64,000 bases of DNA from Sphingomonas sp. TREG-RG-20F-R18-01. Its GTDB lineage: Bacteria > Pseudomonadota > Alphaproteobacteria > Sphingomonadales > Sphingomonadaceae. The notes under the pieces were generated by a model. That model had not been told where the DNA came from. It ran no database searches and saw only the letters and a program-made list of their open reading frames with translations. The first letter of the stretch is position 1, and the number at the start of each line of letters is the position of its first letter. The stretch is from positions 62,001 to 126,000 of the forward strand of contig NZ_JAKNQQ010000005.1 of the NCBI RefSeq assembly GCF_022662475.1, read 5' to 3'. Below, piece by piece: positions 54,788-63,129 of the stretch. A program made the translations under genes and the position numbers.

Positions 54788-55137
54788 CTTTCGCCACCAT
54801 CGCCAACCTCCTGACGACGATCCTGTGCGTCGCGGTGCTGGTGCAGAGCCAGCGGGTCAAGCGCGCGCTGGATACGATCCGGCACGGCGAGCTCGGCCAG
54901 GTCGTCGCCGCGCTCGACCAGTCGACGCTTCAGGCGCGGATCGTGCTGTCGGAACTGAAGGGCACCCTGTCCTACGGCAGCGGGCAGGCGGCCGCCGCGG
55001 TCGAGGGCAAGGCCGTGCTCGACGAATTGCGGATGATGATCGACATCGCCGATGCCACGGCGGAACGCCTCGTTACCGCAGCCGCCGCGGGGCGCCAGGG
55101 CGACCTGGCCGATCTGGTCGAGGAGGCAGCGCTGTGA
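54784..55137 (+). CDS. DUF6468 flagellar-associated membrane protein
   Basis: A 117-residue protein with one N-terminal transmembrane helix (about 5-22) and a soluble helical part (LDTIRHGELGQVVAALDQST, LDELRMMIDIADATAERLVTAA). It occurs directly after fliM in alphaproteobacterial flagellar operons; the Caulobacter relative is linked to flagellar positioning, as far as I recall. It overlaps fliM by four bases. Confidence 0.75.
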   Translation: MTFATIANLLTTILCVAVLVQSQRVKRALDTIRHGELGQVVAALDQSTLQARIVLSELKGTLSYGSGQAAAAVEGKAVLDELRMMIDIADATAERLVTAAAAGRQGDLADLVEEAAL

Positions 55138-55646
55138 AGATGCGGATTTCGTTGCTGACGCTGACCACCGGCATGGCGGGCATCGCCGCGGTCGGCAATG
55201 CGGTCGCGGTCGCCTCACCGGCCGAACCGACCCCTGACAGTCGACTGGGGCTGTCGGTTCAGCAGGACATGGCGGTCCGGGACCGGCAGTCCGCCAGCCG
55301 CCAGCAGGCGATGGACCTGCGGGAACAGGCGGTTCGCGCCAGCGCTGCACGGATCAAGGCGGAGCTGGAGGCGAGCCGCGCCGCGCCGCCGGCGGGGCCG
55401 CAGGGCGGATCCGCGGACACGACGCACGATACCTTTTCCGATCTCGCCAGCATCTATCAGGCGATGAAGCCGGCCAAGGCGGCGGTGGTGTTCGAACAGC
55501 TCGACCTCGACGTACAGGTCAAGGTTGCGCGCAAGATGCGCGAGCGGTCGACCGGCATGATCCTCGCGGGTATGTCGCCAAAGGGCGCGGCCCGCCTCAC
55601 GATGGCGCTGGCGCGCGAACCCCGCGCTACGATTGCTGCGCGCTGA
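55134..55646 (+). CDS. MotE-like flagellar protein
   Basis: A 170-residue exported protein. A signal-like hydrophobic start (1-25) is followed by a coiled-coil (DRQSASRQQAMDLREQAVRAS) and a C-terminal MgtE-N-like domain (LASIYQAMKPAKAAVVFEQLD, VQVKVARKMRERSTGMILAGMSPKGAARLTMAL). This matches the MotE/MgtE-N family found in flagellar operons, where MotE chaperones MotC in rhizobia. It starts at GTG inside the preceding stop codon. Its last 20 bases overlap the opposite gene. Confidence 0.8.
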   Translation: MKMRISLLTLTTGMAGIAAVGNAVAVASPAEPTPDSRLGLSVQQDMAVRDRQSASRQQAMDLREQAVRASAARIKAELEASRAAPPAGPQGGSADTTHDTFSDLASIYQAMKPAKAAVVFEQLDLDVQVKVARKMRERSTGMILAGMSPKGAARLTMALAREPRATIAAR

Positions 55647-56052
55647 CGTCGAGGATCAGCACCTGGCGGACCTTGGGGTCGGCCGTCCGCGCCGCGTCGG
55701 TCAACATGCGGGACAGCAATGCCGCATCGACCGGCGCGCGCGCGGAGGCGTGAAGCCGGGCAAACTCCAGCCCGGCCGACAAAGCGGCGGCGCGCAACAC
55801 CGGCACCCGCCCCGCTGCCCCCGCCCCCTGGGCCGGATCGGCATAGTCGAGCGCGGCCTGGACCCGCAGGGTTCCAGCGAACCGCCCGCCATCGAGGATC
55901 GGGACGCGCAAGGGCGCGACCGGAACGGCGAGCCCCGCAGCGGCTTCCCCGCCCGCCGTGACGCCGGCAGCCCCCCCGGCGGCCCAGGCGGGAATCGATG
56001 CGGTCACGAGCAGGGTCAGCGCCACCATGACCGGGCGCCAGGGATGCACCAT
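55627..56052 (-). CDS. Secreted FliL-like protein of unknown function
   Basis: A 141-residue protein with a signal peptide (about 1-25, VALTLLVTASIPAWAAG). The remainder has the pattern VPILDGGRFAGTLRVQAALDYADP, a helix, then KVRQVLILDVSAQQ, resembling the periplasmic stator-ring domain of FliL. It is transcribed opposite to its neighbours, and overlaps the MotE-like gene by 20 bases at the 3' end. The similarity is by eye only. Confidence 0.6.
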   Translation of the reverse strand: MVHPWRPVMVALTLLVTASIPAWAAGGAAGVTAGGEAAAGLAVPVAPLRVPILDGGRFAGTLRVQAALDYADPAQGAGAAGRVPVLRAAALSAGLEFARLHASARAPVDAALLSRMLTDAARTADPKVRQVLILDVSAQQS

Positions 56053-56093
56053 CGCAGATCTCCATCGGTCCGCCCCAACCGCGGCGCGACACC

Positions 56094-56110
56094 GCCTCTA
56101 TAATAGAGGC
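56094..56110. promoter_or_regulatory. CTATAATAG-core palindrome in divergent flagellar region
   Basis: GCCTCTATAATAGAGGC is a perfect 17-bp palindrome with the same CTAT-A-ATAG core as that upstream of fliL. It lies between the secreted FliL-like gene and the 80-aa membrane protein gene. Confidence 0.5.
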
Positions 56111-56134
56111 GACGGACAGCAGGCGGATTGCGCG

Positions 56135-56377
56135 ATGAGCCACGATCAGAAACCGGCGCGGGTCCGCGTCGTCACCGCGGCGTCCCGGCCGACCACCAAG
56201 GGAGGAAACGGGGCAGCCGCCACAGCGGCGACCGAGGCTCGGCAGGACGCTGCTGGAACCGGATCCGCAAGCGTGGCCAGGCCGCGCGGCGCGGCGGGAA
56301 TATCGCTGATGCTGTGCATCCTGTTCGTCGCTGCGGCGGGCCTCGGCGGCGCACTTGCCGCGGTGATGCTGCCGTGA
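56135..56377 (+). CDS. Small single-pass membrane protein, 80 aa
   Basis: An 80-residue protein with a basic, Ala/Thr-rich cytoplasmic half (MSHDQKPARVRVVTAASRPT) and a C-terminal transmembrane helix (about 56-78, ISLMLCILFVAAAGLGGALAAVML). No family is recognised. It overlaps the next gene by four bases (GTGA), so both are made together. Confidence 0.65.
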   Translation: MSHDQKPARVRVVTAASRPTTKGGNGAAATAATEARQDAAGTGSASVARPRGAAGISLMLCILFVAAAGLGGALAAVMLP

Positions 56378-58149
56378 TCCGGTCGCGCCACGGCTTGCTC
56401 GCCCTCTCGGTCGCGCTGATCGGTACGGCACCGGCGCCAGGGACCGGGCCAACCGACCCGTCCCCGCCCGTTGTGCCGCGCACCGCCCCCCTTGCCGCCG
56501 TCCTCGCCGAGCAAGCGCTGCCTGCGCGCGATGGCCGCTGGCCGCGGATCCCGGACGCCATCGCATGGACCGCGATCGCCCGATCGACCCCCGACACCCG
56601 CCAGGCTGCGCGCTGGACCCTGGCGCAAAGCCTGATCGCGCAGGAGCGGATGGCCGATGCGTCGGGCGTGCTCGACACGATGGTGGGCGATGATCCCGCC
56701 CTCGCTCTGACGGCGGCCTGGCAGCTTGCCTACGGGGTCGTGCTGGCAGCGCTGAACCATCCGCATGAGGCCCTGCAGGCGCTCGGCATGCCGGCCCTGG
56801 CCGATCATCCGGAAGCCTGTGCCTGGCGGGAACGCGCAGCCGCCGCGATCGGGGATACCGTCGCTGCCGCGCGTTCCATGCGCTGCGCCCTGCCCGCCAT
56901 TTCCGGGCGCAGCGGGAGCAGTCGGCGCGCCTTCCTGTTGAGCTTCGCCGATGTCGCGCTTGCAACCGGGCATCCCGTCGACGTGCGGACGATGCTTGCC
57001 CCGCTCGGCGAGCACGATCCCGCCGCCAATATGCGCCGGGCTCGCATGCTGTTGACGCAGGGCGACCATGCTGGCGCCCGGCTGCTGCTGCAACGCGTCG
57101 GGATCAGCGGGACGCCGGAACTGCGCGCGGAGGCGGCGGTCGCCTTGCTGGACGACCGTTTCGCGGCGGGCGAAATGACGCCGGACGCAGCCGTGCATGC
57201 GCTGGACGGCCTGTCGTTCTGGCGCGGCGGCATGGTCGAACGCCGCGCCCTTGCGCTGCGGTGGCGGATCGCCGAGGCGAAGCATGATCCACGCGCCGCG
57301 CTGGCCGCGGGCGCGACGTTGTTCCGCTACTTCAACCTGGGGGACCAGACCGCATCGACCTTGCTTCGCCTGCAGGGGCATTTGCGCACGCTGGTCGACG
57401 CCAATGGAGCCCCGATCGGCGCGGCGGCCGGGCTGTTCTGGGACTATCGCGATCTGCTGCCTGGCGGCGGCGAGGGCGAAACGATTGCAGCCCGGCTGGC
57501 CGATCGCCTGGCGGCGGCCGGCCTCTATGGCCGGGCGGCGGACCTGCTGCGGTTTCTCCTGGAACGCCGCCCGGCCGACGCCGCGACCGGTCCATTGTCG
57601 GTCCGCGTCGCCGAACTGGATCTCCTGGCCGATGCGCCGGATCGCGCGATTCAGACGCTGCGCGCCGGCAGTGCGATCCCCTTTCCCGCCGACATTCAGA
57701 TCCGGCGTCGCACGATCGAAGCCGCGGCGCTGTATCGTCTCGGCAAGACGGACGAAGCGCTGGCACTGCTCGATGGCAGCCCCGGCGACAGGGATCTGCG
57801 CAGCGAAATCCTGTGGCAAAGACACGACTGGACCGGTTTTGCGACAGGCAATGCGGCCGACCTGCCCGGCCCGGGCGCGCTGACCGACGCAAACCAGGCG
57901 CGTGTCCTGCGCCAGGCCGTCGCGCTCTCGCGGACCGGCAATCGCACCGCGCTGGCCGGGTTGCGCAGGCGCTATGCGCGCAGCTTCGCGGTACTGACCA
58001 CGCGCGACGCGTTCGACTTCCTGACTGCGCCCGCAGCCACGCTCGATCCCGCCAAGGCCGACAAGGCCTTCGCCAAGCTTGCACTGCTGGATGCGCCGAT
58101 GCCGCTTGCCGGGCTTGCAACCGGCCCGGCACGCGCCGCGCGCAACTAG
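56374..58149 (+). CDS. Alpha-helical repeat (TPR-like) protein in flagellar cluster
   Basis: A 591-residue protein with a signal-like start (about 1-20) and a body of repeated helix pairs (for example ALALTAAWQLAYGVVLAAL, AEAAVALLDDRF, AAALYRLGKTDEALALLDG). The last example is a clear TPR motif. It starts at GTG inside the stop of the 80-aa membrane protein gene. Proteins of this kind occur in sphingomonad flagellar clusters without a known role; a periplasmic scaffold or peptidoglycan-linked assembly factor is inference only. Confidence 0.7.
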   Translation: MIRSRHGLLALSVALIGTAPAPGTGPTDPSPPVVPRTAPLAAVLAEQALPARDGRWPRIPDAIAWTAIARSTPDTRQAARWTLAQSLIAQERMADASGVLDTMVGDDPALALTAAWQLAYGVVLAALNHPHEALQALGMPALADHPEACAWRERAAAAIGDTVAAARSMRCALPAISGRSGSSRRAFLLSFADVALATGHPVDVRTMLAPLGEHDPAANMRRARMLLTQGDHAGARLLLQRVGISGTPELRAEAAVALLDDRFAAGEMTPDAAVHALDGLSFWRGGMVERRALALRWRIAEAKHDPRAALAAGATLFRYFNLGDQTASTLLRLQGHLRTLVDANGAPIGAAAGLFWDYRDLLPGGGEGETIAARLADRLAAAGLYGRAADLLRFLLERRPADAATGPLSVRVAELDLLADAPDRAIQTLRAGSAIPFPADIQIRRRTIEAAALYRLGKTDEALALLDGSPGDRDLRSEILWQRHDWTGFATGNAADLPGPGALTDANQARVLRQAVALSRTGNRTALAGLRRRYARSFAVLTTRDAFDFLTAPAATLDPAKADKAFAKLALLDAPMPLAGLATGPARAARN

Positions 58150-58158
58150 CGTACCGCC

Positions 58159-59223
58159 TCAGCGGCGCGCGCGCGCCAGCCGCAGGACATAGCCGATCAC
58201 CTCCGCCACGGCGGCATAATGTTCGACCGGGATCGGGCGATCGATCTCGGCACTCGCGTAAAGCGCGCGCGCCAGCGGCCGGTTCTCGACCAGCGGGACT
58301 CCCGCGGCGGTCGCGACTTCCCGGATCTTGAGCGCAATGGCATCGGTGCCCTTCGCCACCACGATCGGGGCGGATCCCCGGTTGTGATCATATTTCAGCG
58401 CAACCGCAAAATGCGTGGGATTGGTAATGACGACGCTGGCATCGGGCACCGCCGCCATCATCCGGCGGCGGGCGCGCTGCATCCCGATCTGGCGGATCTT
58501 CGCCTTGATCTTGGGGTCGCCCTCCTGCTGCTTGTGCTCGTCCTTTATCTCCTGCAACGACATGCGCATCTTGGCGAGCCAGGTACGGCGCTGATAGACG
58601 AAGTCGAACAGCGCGATCGCGCCGACCAGGATCGCGACCGATCGCACCAACTGCGCGACCACACCGCCGGCAACCGTGCCGATCGCGATCGGGGCGAGGC
58701 CGACCAGCGTCTCGAAGCCCCCGACGAACGGTCGCAGCGCCAGCCCGGCAATCGTACCCACGCCGATCAGCTTCGCCAGCGTCTTGGCGAACTCGACCAG
58801 CGCCCGCATGCCGAACAGCCGCTTGGCCCCGGCGATCGGGGACAGTTTCGACCATCTCGGTGCGATCCTTGACCAGATCACCATCGGACGGGCCTGCAAG
58901 ACGCCGCCAAGCAGCGCGCATCCGATCAAACTGGCAAACAGCGGCAGCAGCGTCGCCCCGATCACGCCGCACAGGCTGCGGATCAGCGCATGCGTGCCGA
59001 CCGGCCCGAGCGGAACCGCCTCGGCATTCCCCCACAGCCGCGCCAGCGCGGTGCCGAGCCGGGCGAAGGCGATCGTCCCGACGCTGCCGGTGGCGATCAA
59101 CATGCCGACGAAGCCGAAGGCGTGCCGCACCTCGGGCGATTGCGCGACGTCCCCTTTGGCGCGCGCATCGTCGAGGCGTTTGTCGGTCGGGCCGTGAGTC
59201 TTCTGGTCCTTGTCCCCCGCCAC
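58159..59223 (-). CDS. flhB: Flagellar export gate protein FlhB
   Basis: A 354-residue type III export switch protein. Four transmembrane helices lie in the first 210 residues. The cytosolic domain has LAKMRMSLQEIKDEHKQQEGDP and the autocleavage site VVITNPTHFAVALKY (NPTH). It starts at GTG 59223 with GGAG seven bases upstream, three bases after the fliR stop. Confidence 0.96.
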   Translation of the reverse strand: MAGDKDQKTHGPTDKRLDDARAKGDVAQSPEVRHAFGFVGMLIATGSVGTIAFARLGTALARLWGNAEAVPLGPVGTHALIRSLCGVIGATLLPLFASLIGCALLGGVLQARPMVIWSRIAPRWSKLSPIAGAKRLFGMRALVEFAKTLAKLIGVGTIAGLALRPFVGGFETLVGLAPIAIGTVAGGVVAQLVRSVAILVGAIALFDFVYQRRTWLAKMRMSLQEIKDEHKQQEGDPKIKAKIRQIGMQRARRRMMAAVPDASVVITNPTHFAVALKYDHNRGSAPIVVAKGTDAIALKIREVATAAGVPLVENRPLARALYASAEIDRPIPVEHYAAVAEVIGYVLRLARARR

Positions 59224-59226
59224 GGA

Positions 59227-59985
59227 TCAGCTCCAGCCGCTTTGCATCCACTGCGCCATCGCAGCGGCAAAAGCGGTCAGCATCGCCCCGCTGGTGCTGG
59301 CGGCAATCCCGAGACCGAGCAGCAGGTTGAGCGGTTGGGCAATGAAGAACAGCTGGATCGTCGGCGCGACCCGCGCGGCGAGCCCCAGCGCCATGTTGAA
59401 GACGATCCCGTAGACGATCAGCGGCGCCGCCAGCGACACCCCAAGCGTCATCGTCTCCCCTGCGACCCGTACTGCCAGCGTCGCGAAATCGGCGGCGGGC
59501 AGGACCGACCCGACCGGAAACGCGGCATAGGACCGCACCAGTCCGTCGATCCACAGGTGGTGCACGCCCGAAGCCATGCAGACGACCGCGGCGGCGATGG
59601 CGAAGAAGCGCGACAGCTCGGGTGCCGTGCTGCTTTGCGCAGGATCGAACAACACCGCGGAGGACAGGCCCACCTGCAGGCTGATGATCGACCCGGCGAT
59701 CGAGATCGCAAGAAACATCATCCGGATCACCAGCCCGAGCGCGAGCCCCGTTCCAAGTTCGGCGGCGATCACGCCGGCAAGCGTGGCATCGCTGCGCGTG
59801 GCAAGCGGAAGGACCGTCGGCGACAACAGCCCCCACAGTCCCAGCGTCATCCCCCCCGCCGCCAGCAGCCGGATCCGCGGCGGTATCGCATCTTCCGAAA
59901 AAACCGGGAGCAGCATCAACACCGCCCCGACCCGGGCAAAGAGGATCAGGAATGCGGTCGCATCCAGCGGCAGCCGGTCGAACAT
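59227..59985 (-). CDS. fliR: Flagellar biosynthetic protein FliR
   Basis: A 252-residue polytopic export-gate protein. It has about six transmembrane helices and the characteristic LILFARVGAVLMLLPVFSEDAIPPRIRLL start and central GLVIRMMFLAISIAGSIISLQVGLS segment. It lies six bases after fliQ in the flgC-fliE-fliQ-fliR-flhB operon. Confidence 0.95.
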   Translation of the reverse strand: MFDRLPLDATAFLILFARVGAVLMLLPVFSEDAIPPRIRLLAAGGMTLGLWGLLSPTVLPLATRSDATLAGVIAAELGTGLALGLVIRMMFLAISIAGSIISLQVGLSSAVLFDPAQSSTAPELSRFFAIAAAVVCMASGVHHLWIDGLVRSYAAFPVGSVLPAADFATLAVRVAGETMTLGVSLAAPLIVYGIVFNMALGLAARVAPTIQLFFIAQPLNLLLGLGIAASTSGAMLTAFAAAMAQWMQSGWS

Positions 59986-59991
59986 CCGCGT

Positions 59992-60255
59992 TCAGCCGTG
60001 CGCGACGTGGTCGGCGATGACGCGCATGAAATCGTTGAGCGCGGTCCCGATCATCGGCAGGGACAATAGCAGCATCGCCCCCATGGCGATCAGCTTGGGC
60101 ACGAAGGTAAGCGTCTGTTCCTGGATCTGGGTCAACGCCTGCAGCAACCCGATCGCGAGCCCGGTGACGAGCGCGGCGCCCAGCAGCGGCCCGGCTACGG
60201 TGAGGATCAGGACCAGCGCGGCGCGCGTGATCTCCATGGCGGCGGCGGCGTCCAT
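59992..60255 (-). CDS. fliQ: Flagellar biosynthetic protein FliQ
   Basis: An 87-residue protein with two transmembrane helices, part of the type III export gate. The family motif LVTGLAIGLLQALTQIQEQTLTFVPKL is present. It overlaps the stop codon of fliE by one base. Confidence 0.95.
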   Translation of the reverse strand: MDAAAAMEITRAALVLILTVAGPLLGAALVTGLAIGLLQALTQIQEQTLTFVPKLIAMGAMLLLSLPMIGTALNDFMRVIADHVAHG

Positions 60256-60584
60256 CAGATCTGCATGCGCATGATGTCGGAATAGGCACCGACGACCCGG
60301 TCCCGCACCGCCACCATCGTATCGAGCGCGGATTCGGCGGCACCGATCGCGGTCACCACATCGATCAGGTCGCCCTTGCCCGCGATTTGCTTGGCCGATG
60401 CCGTCTCGGCCGCGCGCAAGCCATTGCCCGCGTCGCCGACCAGCTGCGACACCATCGCCCCGAACCCGCCGGTGGCATCCGGCTGCTCGGTTCCCGCCAG
60501 CGGGCCGGCGGAAGCGCCGCCGAACGATGTAACGCCGGCAGCGCGGCCATAGGCGTTGGCCGCGTCAAGGGCCCCGATGGACAT
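60255..60584 (-). CDS. fliE: Flagellar hook-basal body protein FliE
   Basis: A 109-residue protein linking the MS ring to the rod. The C-terminus has VVTAIGAAESALDTMVAVRDRVVGAYSDIMRMQI, which is the FliE signature. The ATG at 60584 has AAGGA eight bases upstream; the ATG at 60590 is closer to that site than is usual. It follows flgC by 11 bases. Confidence 0.92.
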   Translation of the reverse strand: MSIGALDAANAYGRAAGVTSFGGASAGPLAGTEQPDATGGFGAMVSQLVGDAGNGLRAAETASAKQIAGKGDLIDVVTAIGAAESALDTMVAVRDRVVGAYSDIMRMQI

Positions 60585-60595
60585 CAGCATGTTCC

Positions 60596-61003
60596 TTATT
60601 TGAGCAGGTCGATCGTGCGCAGCGTCATGGTGCGGCTCGCCTCGATCGCGTTGAGATTGGCTTCGTAGGACCGCTGCGCCGCCTTCATGTCGGCCATTTC
60701 GACCAGACCGTTGACGTTGGGCGTCAGCACATATCCGCGTGCGTCGGCGGCGGGGTTGCCCGGCTGGTAGACGCGCTGGAAATCCGATCGGTCGGTGGCG
60801 ACGCCACCCACCTTTACGGTCGTGGCGCCGCTCGCACGGTCGACCTCCGCCTTGAACGTCGGGATGCGGCGTCGGTAGGGGGCACCCCCCGGGGTCGTCG
60901 CGACCGAGCTCTGGTTCGCAAGGTTTTCGGCGATGATCCGCATCCGCAGCGATTGCGCGCGCAGACCGGATGCCGATACCGATACCGTACTGTCCTGGCC
61001 CAT
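60596..61003 (-). CDS. flgC: Flagellar basal-body rod protein FlgC
   Basis: A 135-residue rod protein. The N-terminus (SVSASGLRAQSLRMRIIAENLANQSS) and C-terminus (VNGLVEMADMKAAQRSYEANLNAIEASRTMTLRTIDLL) match FlgC. It is the first gene of this operon; the usual partner flgB is not upstream. ATG 61003 is preferred to an open extension to 61033. Confidence 0.94.
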   Translation of the reverse strand: MGQDSTVSVSASGLRAQSLRMRIIAENLANQSSVATTPGGAPYRRRIPTFKAEVDRASGATTVKVGGVATDRSDFQRVYQPGNPAADARGYVLTPNVNGLVEMADMKAAQRSYEANLNAIEASRTMTLRTIDLLK

Positions 61004-61050
61004 GCCGACCGTATCCCGACGCGAGGCAGGCAAGGATTGCCGCCCCCGAC

Positions 61051-61110
61051 CCTCTTATAGGCAAGATTTTCCGGGTCGGGTCCGGGTCGGCTGAAATTCG
61101 CTCCTATAAG
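61051..61110. promoter_or_regulatory. Two CTATAAG-type motifs in flgC/fliN divergent region
   Basis: CCTCTTATAGGC (61051-61062, reads GCCTATAAGAGG toward flgC) and CTCCTATAAG (61101-61110, toward fliN) are oppositely oriented half-versions of the palindromes at 53160 and 56094. Confidence 0.4.
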
Positions 61111-61132
61111 TCTGGACGAAAGGGGCTGCTGC

Positions 61133-61372
61133 ATGTCCGTTCTGGAAACCGTACCCGTCGAGGTGTCGATCGTGCTCGGCGCGGTGCGCCTGCCGATCCG
61201 CCAGGTGTTGAAAATGAGCCGCGGCGCGACGATCGCGTTCGATTGCGGGCATGAAGATCCCTCGTGCATCTATGCCAATGGCACACTCGTCGCGAAGGGC
61301 CGGATCCAGGTCACCGGGGAGCGCATGGCGATCGAAGTCACCGAAGTCGTACCGCGCGGGGTTGCGGCATGA
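61133..61372 (+). CDS. fliN: Flagellar motor switch protein FliN (short form)
   Basis: A 79-residue protein consisting only of the C-terminal SpoA/FliN domain (VPVEVSIVLGAVRLPIRQVLKMSRGA, VAKGRIQVTGERMAIEVTEVV). E. coli FliN has about 137 residues, so the N-terminal segment is missing. The start and SpoA core are intact. It overlaps fliO by four bases. Confidence 0.9.
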   Translation: MSVLETVPVEVSIVLGAVRLPIRQVLKMSRGATIAFDCGHEDPSCIYANGTLVAKGRIQVTGERMAIEVTEVVPRGVAA

Positions 61373-61701
61373 CGATCCTCGCGCTGATGCGCATGCTCGG
61401 CGCGCTGGCGCTGGTACTCGGCGGGCTCGCGGGCGCCTTGTGGGCGGTGCGGCGTTTCGATCTCACCTTGCCCGGACGGATCGGCACGGCGTCCCGGCCG
61501 GAACGTCGCCTCGCCCTGGTCGAGCGACTGACCGTCGATCCCCGTCGTAGCCTGGTGCTGGTGCGTCGCGATGGACGCGAGCATCTGCTGCTGATCGCGC
61601 CCGAGGGGCATGTCGTGATCGACGCGTTCGACGCAGCGACCTTTTCCGGCATGGTCGACCGGCATGTCGCCGCGGCCCCGGCGGAGACGGCCGATGCATA
61701 A
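61369..61701 (+). CDS. fliO: Flagellar biosynthetic protein FliO
   Basis: A 110-residue membrane protein. The transmembrane helix is about 9-26 (LGALALVLGGLAGALWAV), followed by the FliO domain (LALVERLTVDPRRSLVLVRRDGREHLLLIAPEGHVVID). It overlaps fliN by four bases (ATGA) and fliP by eight. FliO helps FliP assembly. Confidence 0.85.
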   Translation: MTILALMRMLGALALVLGGLAGALWAVRRFDLTLPGRIGTASRPERRLALVERLTVDPRRSLVLVRRDGREHLLLIAPEGHVVIDAFDAATFSGMVDRHVAAAPAETADA

Positions 61702-62422
61702 GCGTCTCTTGCTGGCCGCTGCGACCGGGCTGATCCTGGTTCCCACGCACGCCTTCGCGCAGGCAACGCTGACGCTGGGCGGCGGCGGCGCGACGAGCGG
61801 CAAGACGATCGGCCTGGTCGCGATGCTGACCGTGCTGAGCCTTGCGCCCGGCATCCTGATGACGATCACCTCCTTCACCCGGATCGTCGTCGCGCTGTCG
61901 CTGCTGCGCAGCGGGCTTGGCGCGCAGGGCGTCCCGCCCAATCCGGTGATCATCAGCCTCGCGCTGTTCCTGTCGCTGTTCGTGATGACGCCGACCTTCG
62001 AAGCCGCGTGGCAAGCGGGGGTAAAACCCTATACCGAGGGTAAGATGAGCGAGACGGTCGCGTTCGAGCGAACCGCCCAGCCGTTCCGGGTCTTCATGCT
62101 GGCGCAGGTCCGCGACGACGACGTCGCCTTGTTCAATGGCCTGTCCCGCGCGCCCGCGGCACGCCGCGCCGACGTGCCGCTGACGACGCTCGTCCCCGCC
62201 TTCATGATTTCCGAACTGCGTCGCGCGTTCGAGATCGGGTTCCTGTTGCTGTTGCCCTTCCTCGTCATCGACCTGGCGGTTTCGGCCGTGCTGATGGCGA
62301 TGGGGATGATGATGCTGCCGCCGGCAACCGTCGCGCTGCCGTGCAAGATCATCTTCTTCGTGCTGGTCGACGGCTGGGCACTCGTGGCGGGCTCGCTGGT
62401 TCGCAGCTTCGCGACGCGGTGA
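61694..62422 (+). CDS. fliP: Flagellar export gate protein FliP
   Basis: A 242-residue export-gate protein with a signal peptide (1-22) and four transmembrane helices. Signatures are LSLAPGILMTITSFTRIVVALSLLRSGLG and the C-terminal VALPCKIIFFVLVDGWALVAGSLVRSF. The ATG at 61694 starts just before the fliO stop. Confidence 0.96.
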   Translation: MHKRLLLAAATGLILVPTHAFAQATLTLGGGGATSGKTIGLVAMLTVLSLAPGILMTITSFTRIVVALSLLRSGLGAQGVPPNPVIISLALFLSLFVMTPTFEAAWQAGVKPYTEGKMSETVAFERTAQPFRVFMLAQVRDDDVALFNGLSRAPAARRADVPLTTLVPAFMISELRRAFEIGFLLLLPFLVIDLAVSAVLMAMGMMMLPPATVALPCKIIFFVLVDGWALVAGSLVRSFATR

Positions 62423-62498
62423 CTGCCGGTCCCGACAGACGTCCCGTCCTCCTTACGCGCACACAGCATTCCCCGCCCGGGCATCGCCCGGCCGCAAG

Positions 62499-63110
62499 TC
62501 ACCCGCGGGCGGAGAACCGTGTCGCGCCGTCCTGCGACCAGGCGGACAACGTCACGAACGGGATCGGCTCGGGGAAGAACAACCCGACCGCATCGGGTCT
62601 GGACCATCGCACCACTGCCGCGACATGACCCAGCCCGGCCGCTTCGAGCCGAACGCTGGTGTCGCGCGCCAGATCTCCCGCGCCGCCGACACACGCACCG
62701 CGTTGGCCGATATCGAGCAGGCGTGCCGCATGCGGATGCCCCGCGACGCGCAGGATCGCCTGGCAATCCGCTTCGAGGCGGGGGCTGCGCTGCTTGAAGC
62801 GACCCTGTCCCGAATGGCCGAGCAGCGTGTCGCGCTCGACCGGTTCGGAAAAGGCGACACCAGCGGTATTGCCCGACACCCAGGCGACCGTACCCGGTAC
62901 CAGCGTCGTCCCCCGCAATTCCACCGATACCGGATCCCCGACCGCCAACGGCGCGCGGATTTCGATCTTCGCGCCCCCCTGCGACAGATTGCGGATGCGG
63001 CACACCGTGTCCCCCAGCGGTGCGACGATACGACCCAGCAGCAACGTGGTGACCAGCCGGTCATCCCGCGCCTTGCGACGATCGCCCGGCAGCGTTTGTG
63101 GGTCGCTCAT
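62499..63110 (-). CDS. PilZ-domain protein (two PilZ-like domains)
   Basis: A 203-residue soluble protein. The first domain has the c-di-GMP motif RRKARDDRLV and the NLSQGGAKIEI element, so it can bind c-di-GMP. The second (about 105-203) has a similar fold pattern (LLDIGQRGACVGGAGDLA) but a degenerate RxxxR. It is not linked to a YcgR-N domain. It is probably the receptor tying c-di-GMP to motility, an inference from its location beside motB and fliP. Confidence 0.85.
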   Translation of the reverse strand: MSDPQTLPGDRRKARDDRLVTTLLLGRIVAPLGDTVCRIRNLSQGGAKIEIRAPLAVGDPVSVELRGTTLVPGTVAWVSGNTAGVAFSEPVERDTLLGHSGQGRFKQRSPRLEADCQAILRVAGHPHAARLLDIGQRGACVGGAGDLARDTSVRLEAAGLGHVAAVVRWSRPDAVGLFFPEPIPFVTLSAWSQDGATRFSARG

Positions 63111-63129
63111 CCAAATATCCTCGTGGCTA

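Noticed and set aside
58388..60343. 651-codon frame spanning flhB-fliR-fliQ
   Set aside because: Out-of-frame shadow of three well-supported export-gate genes.
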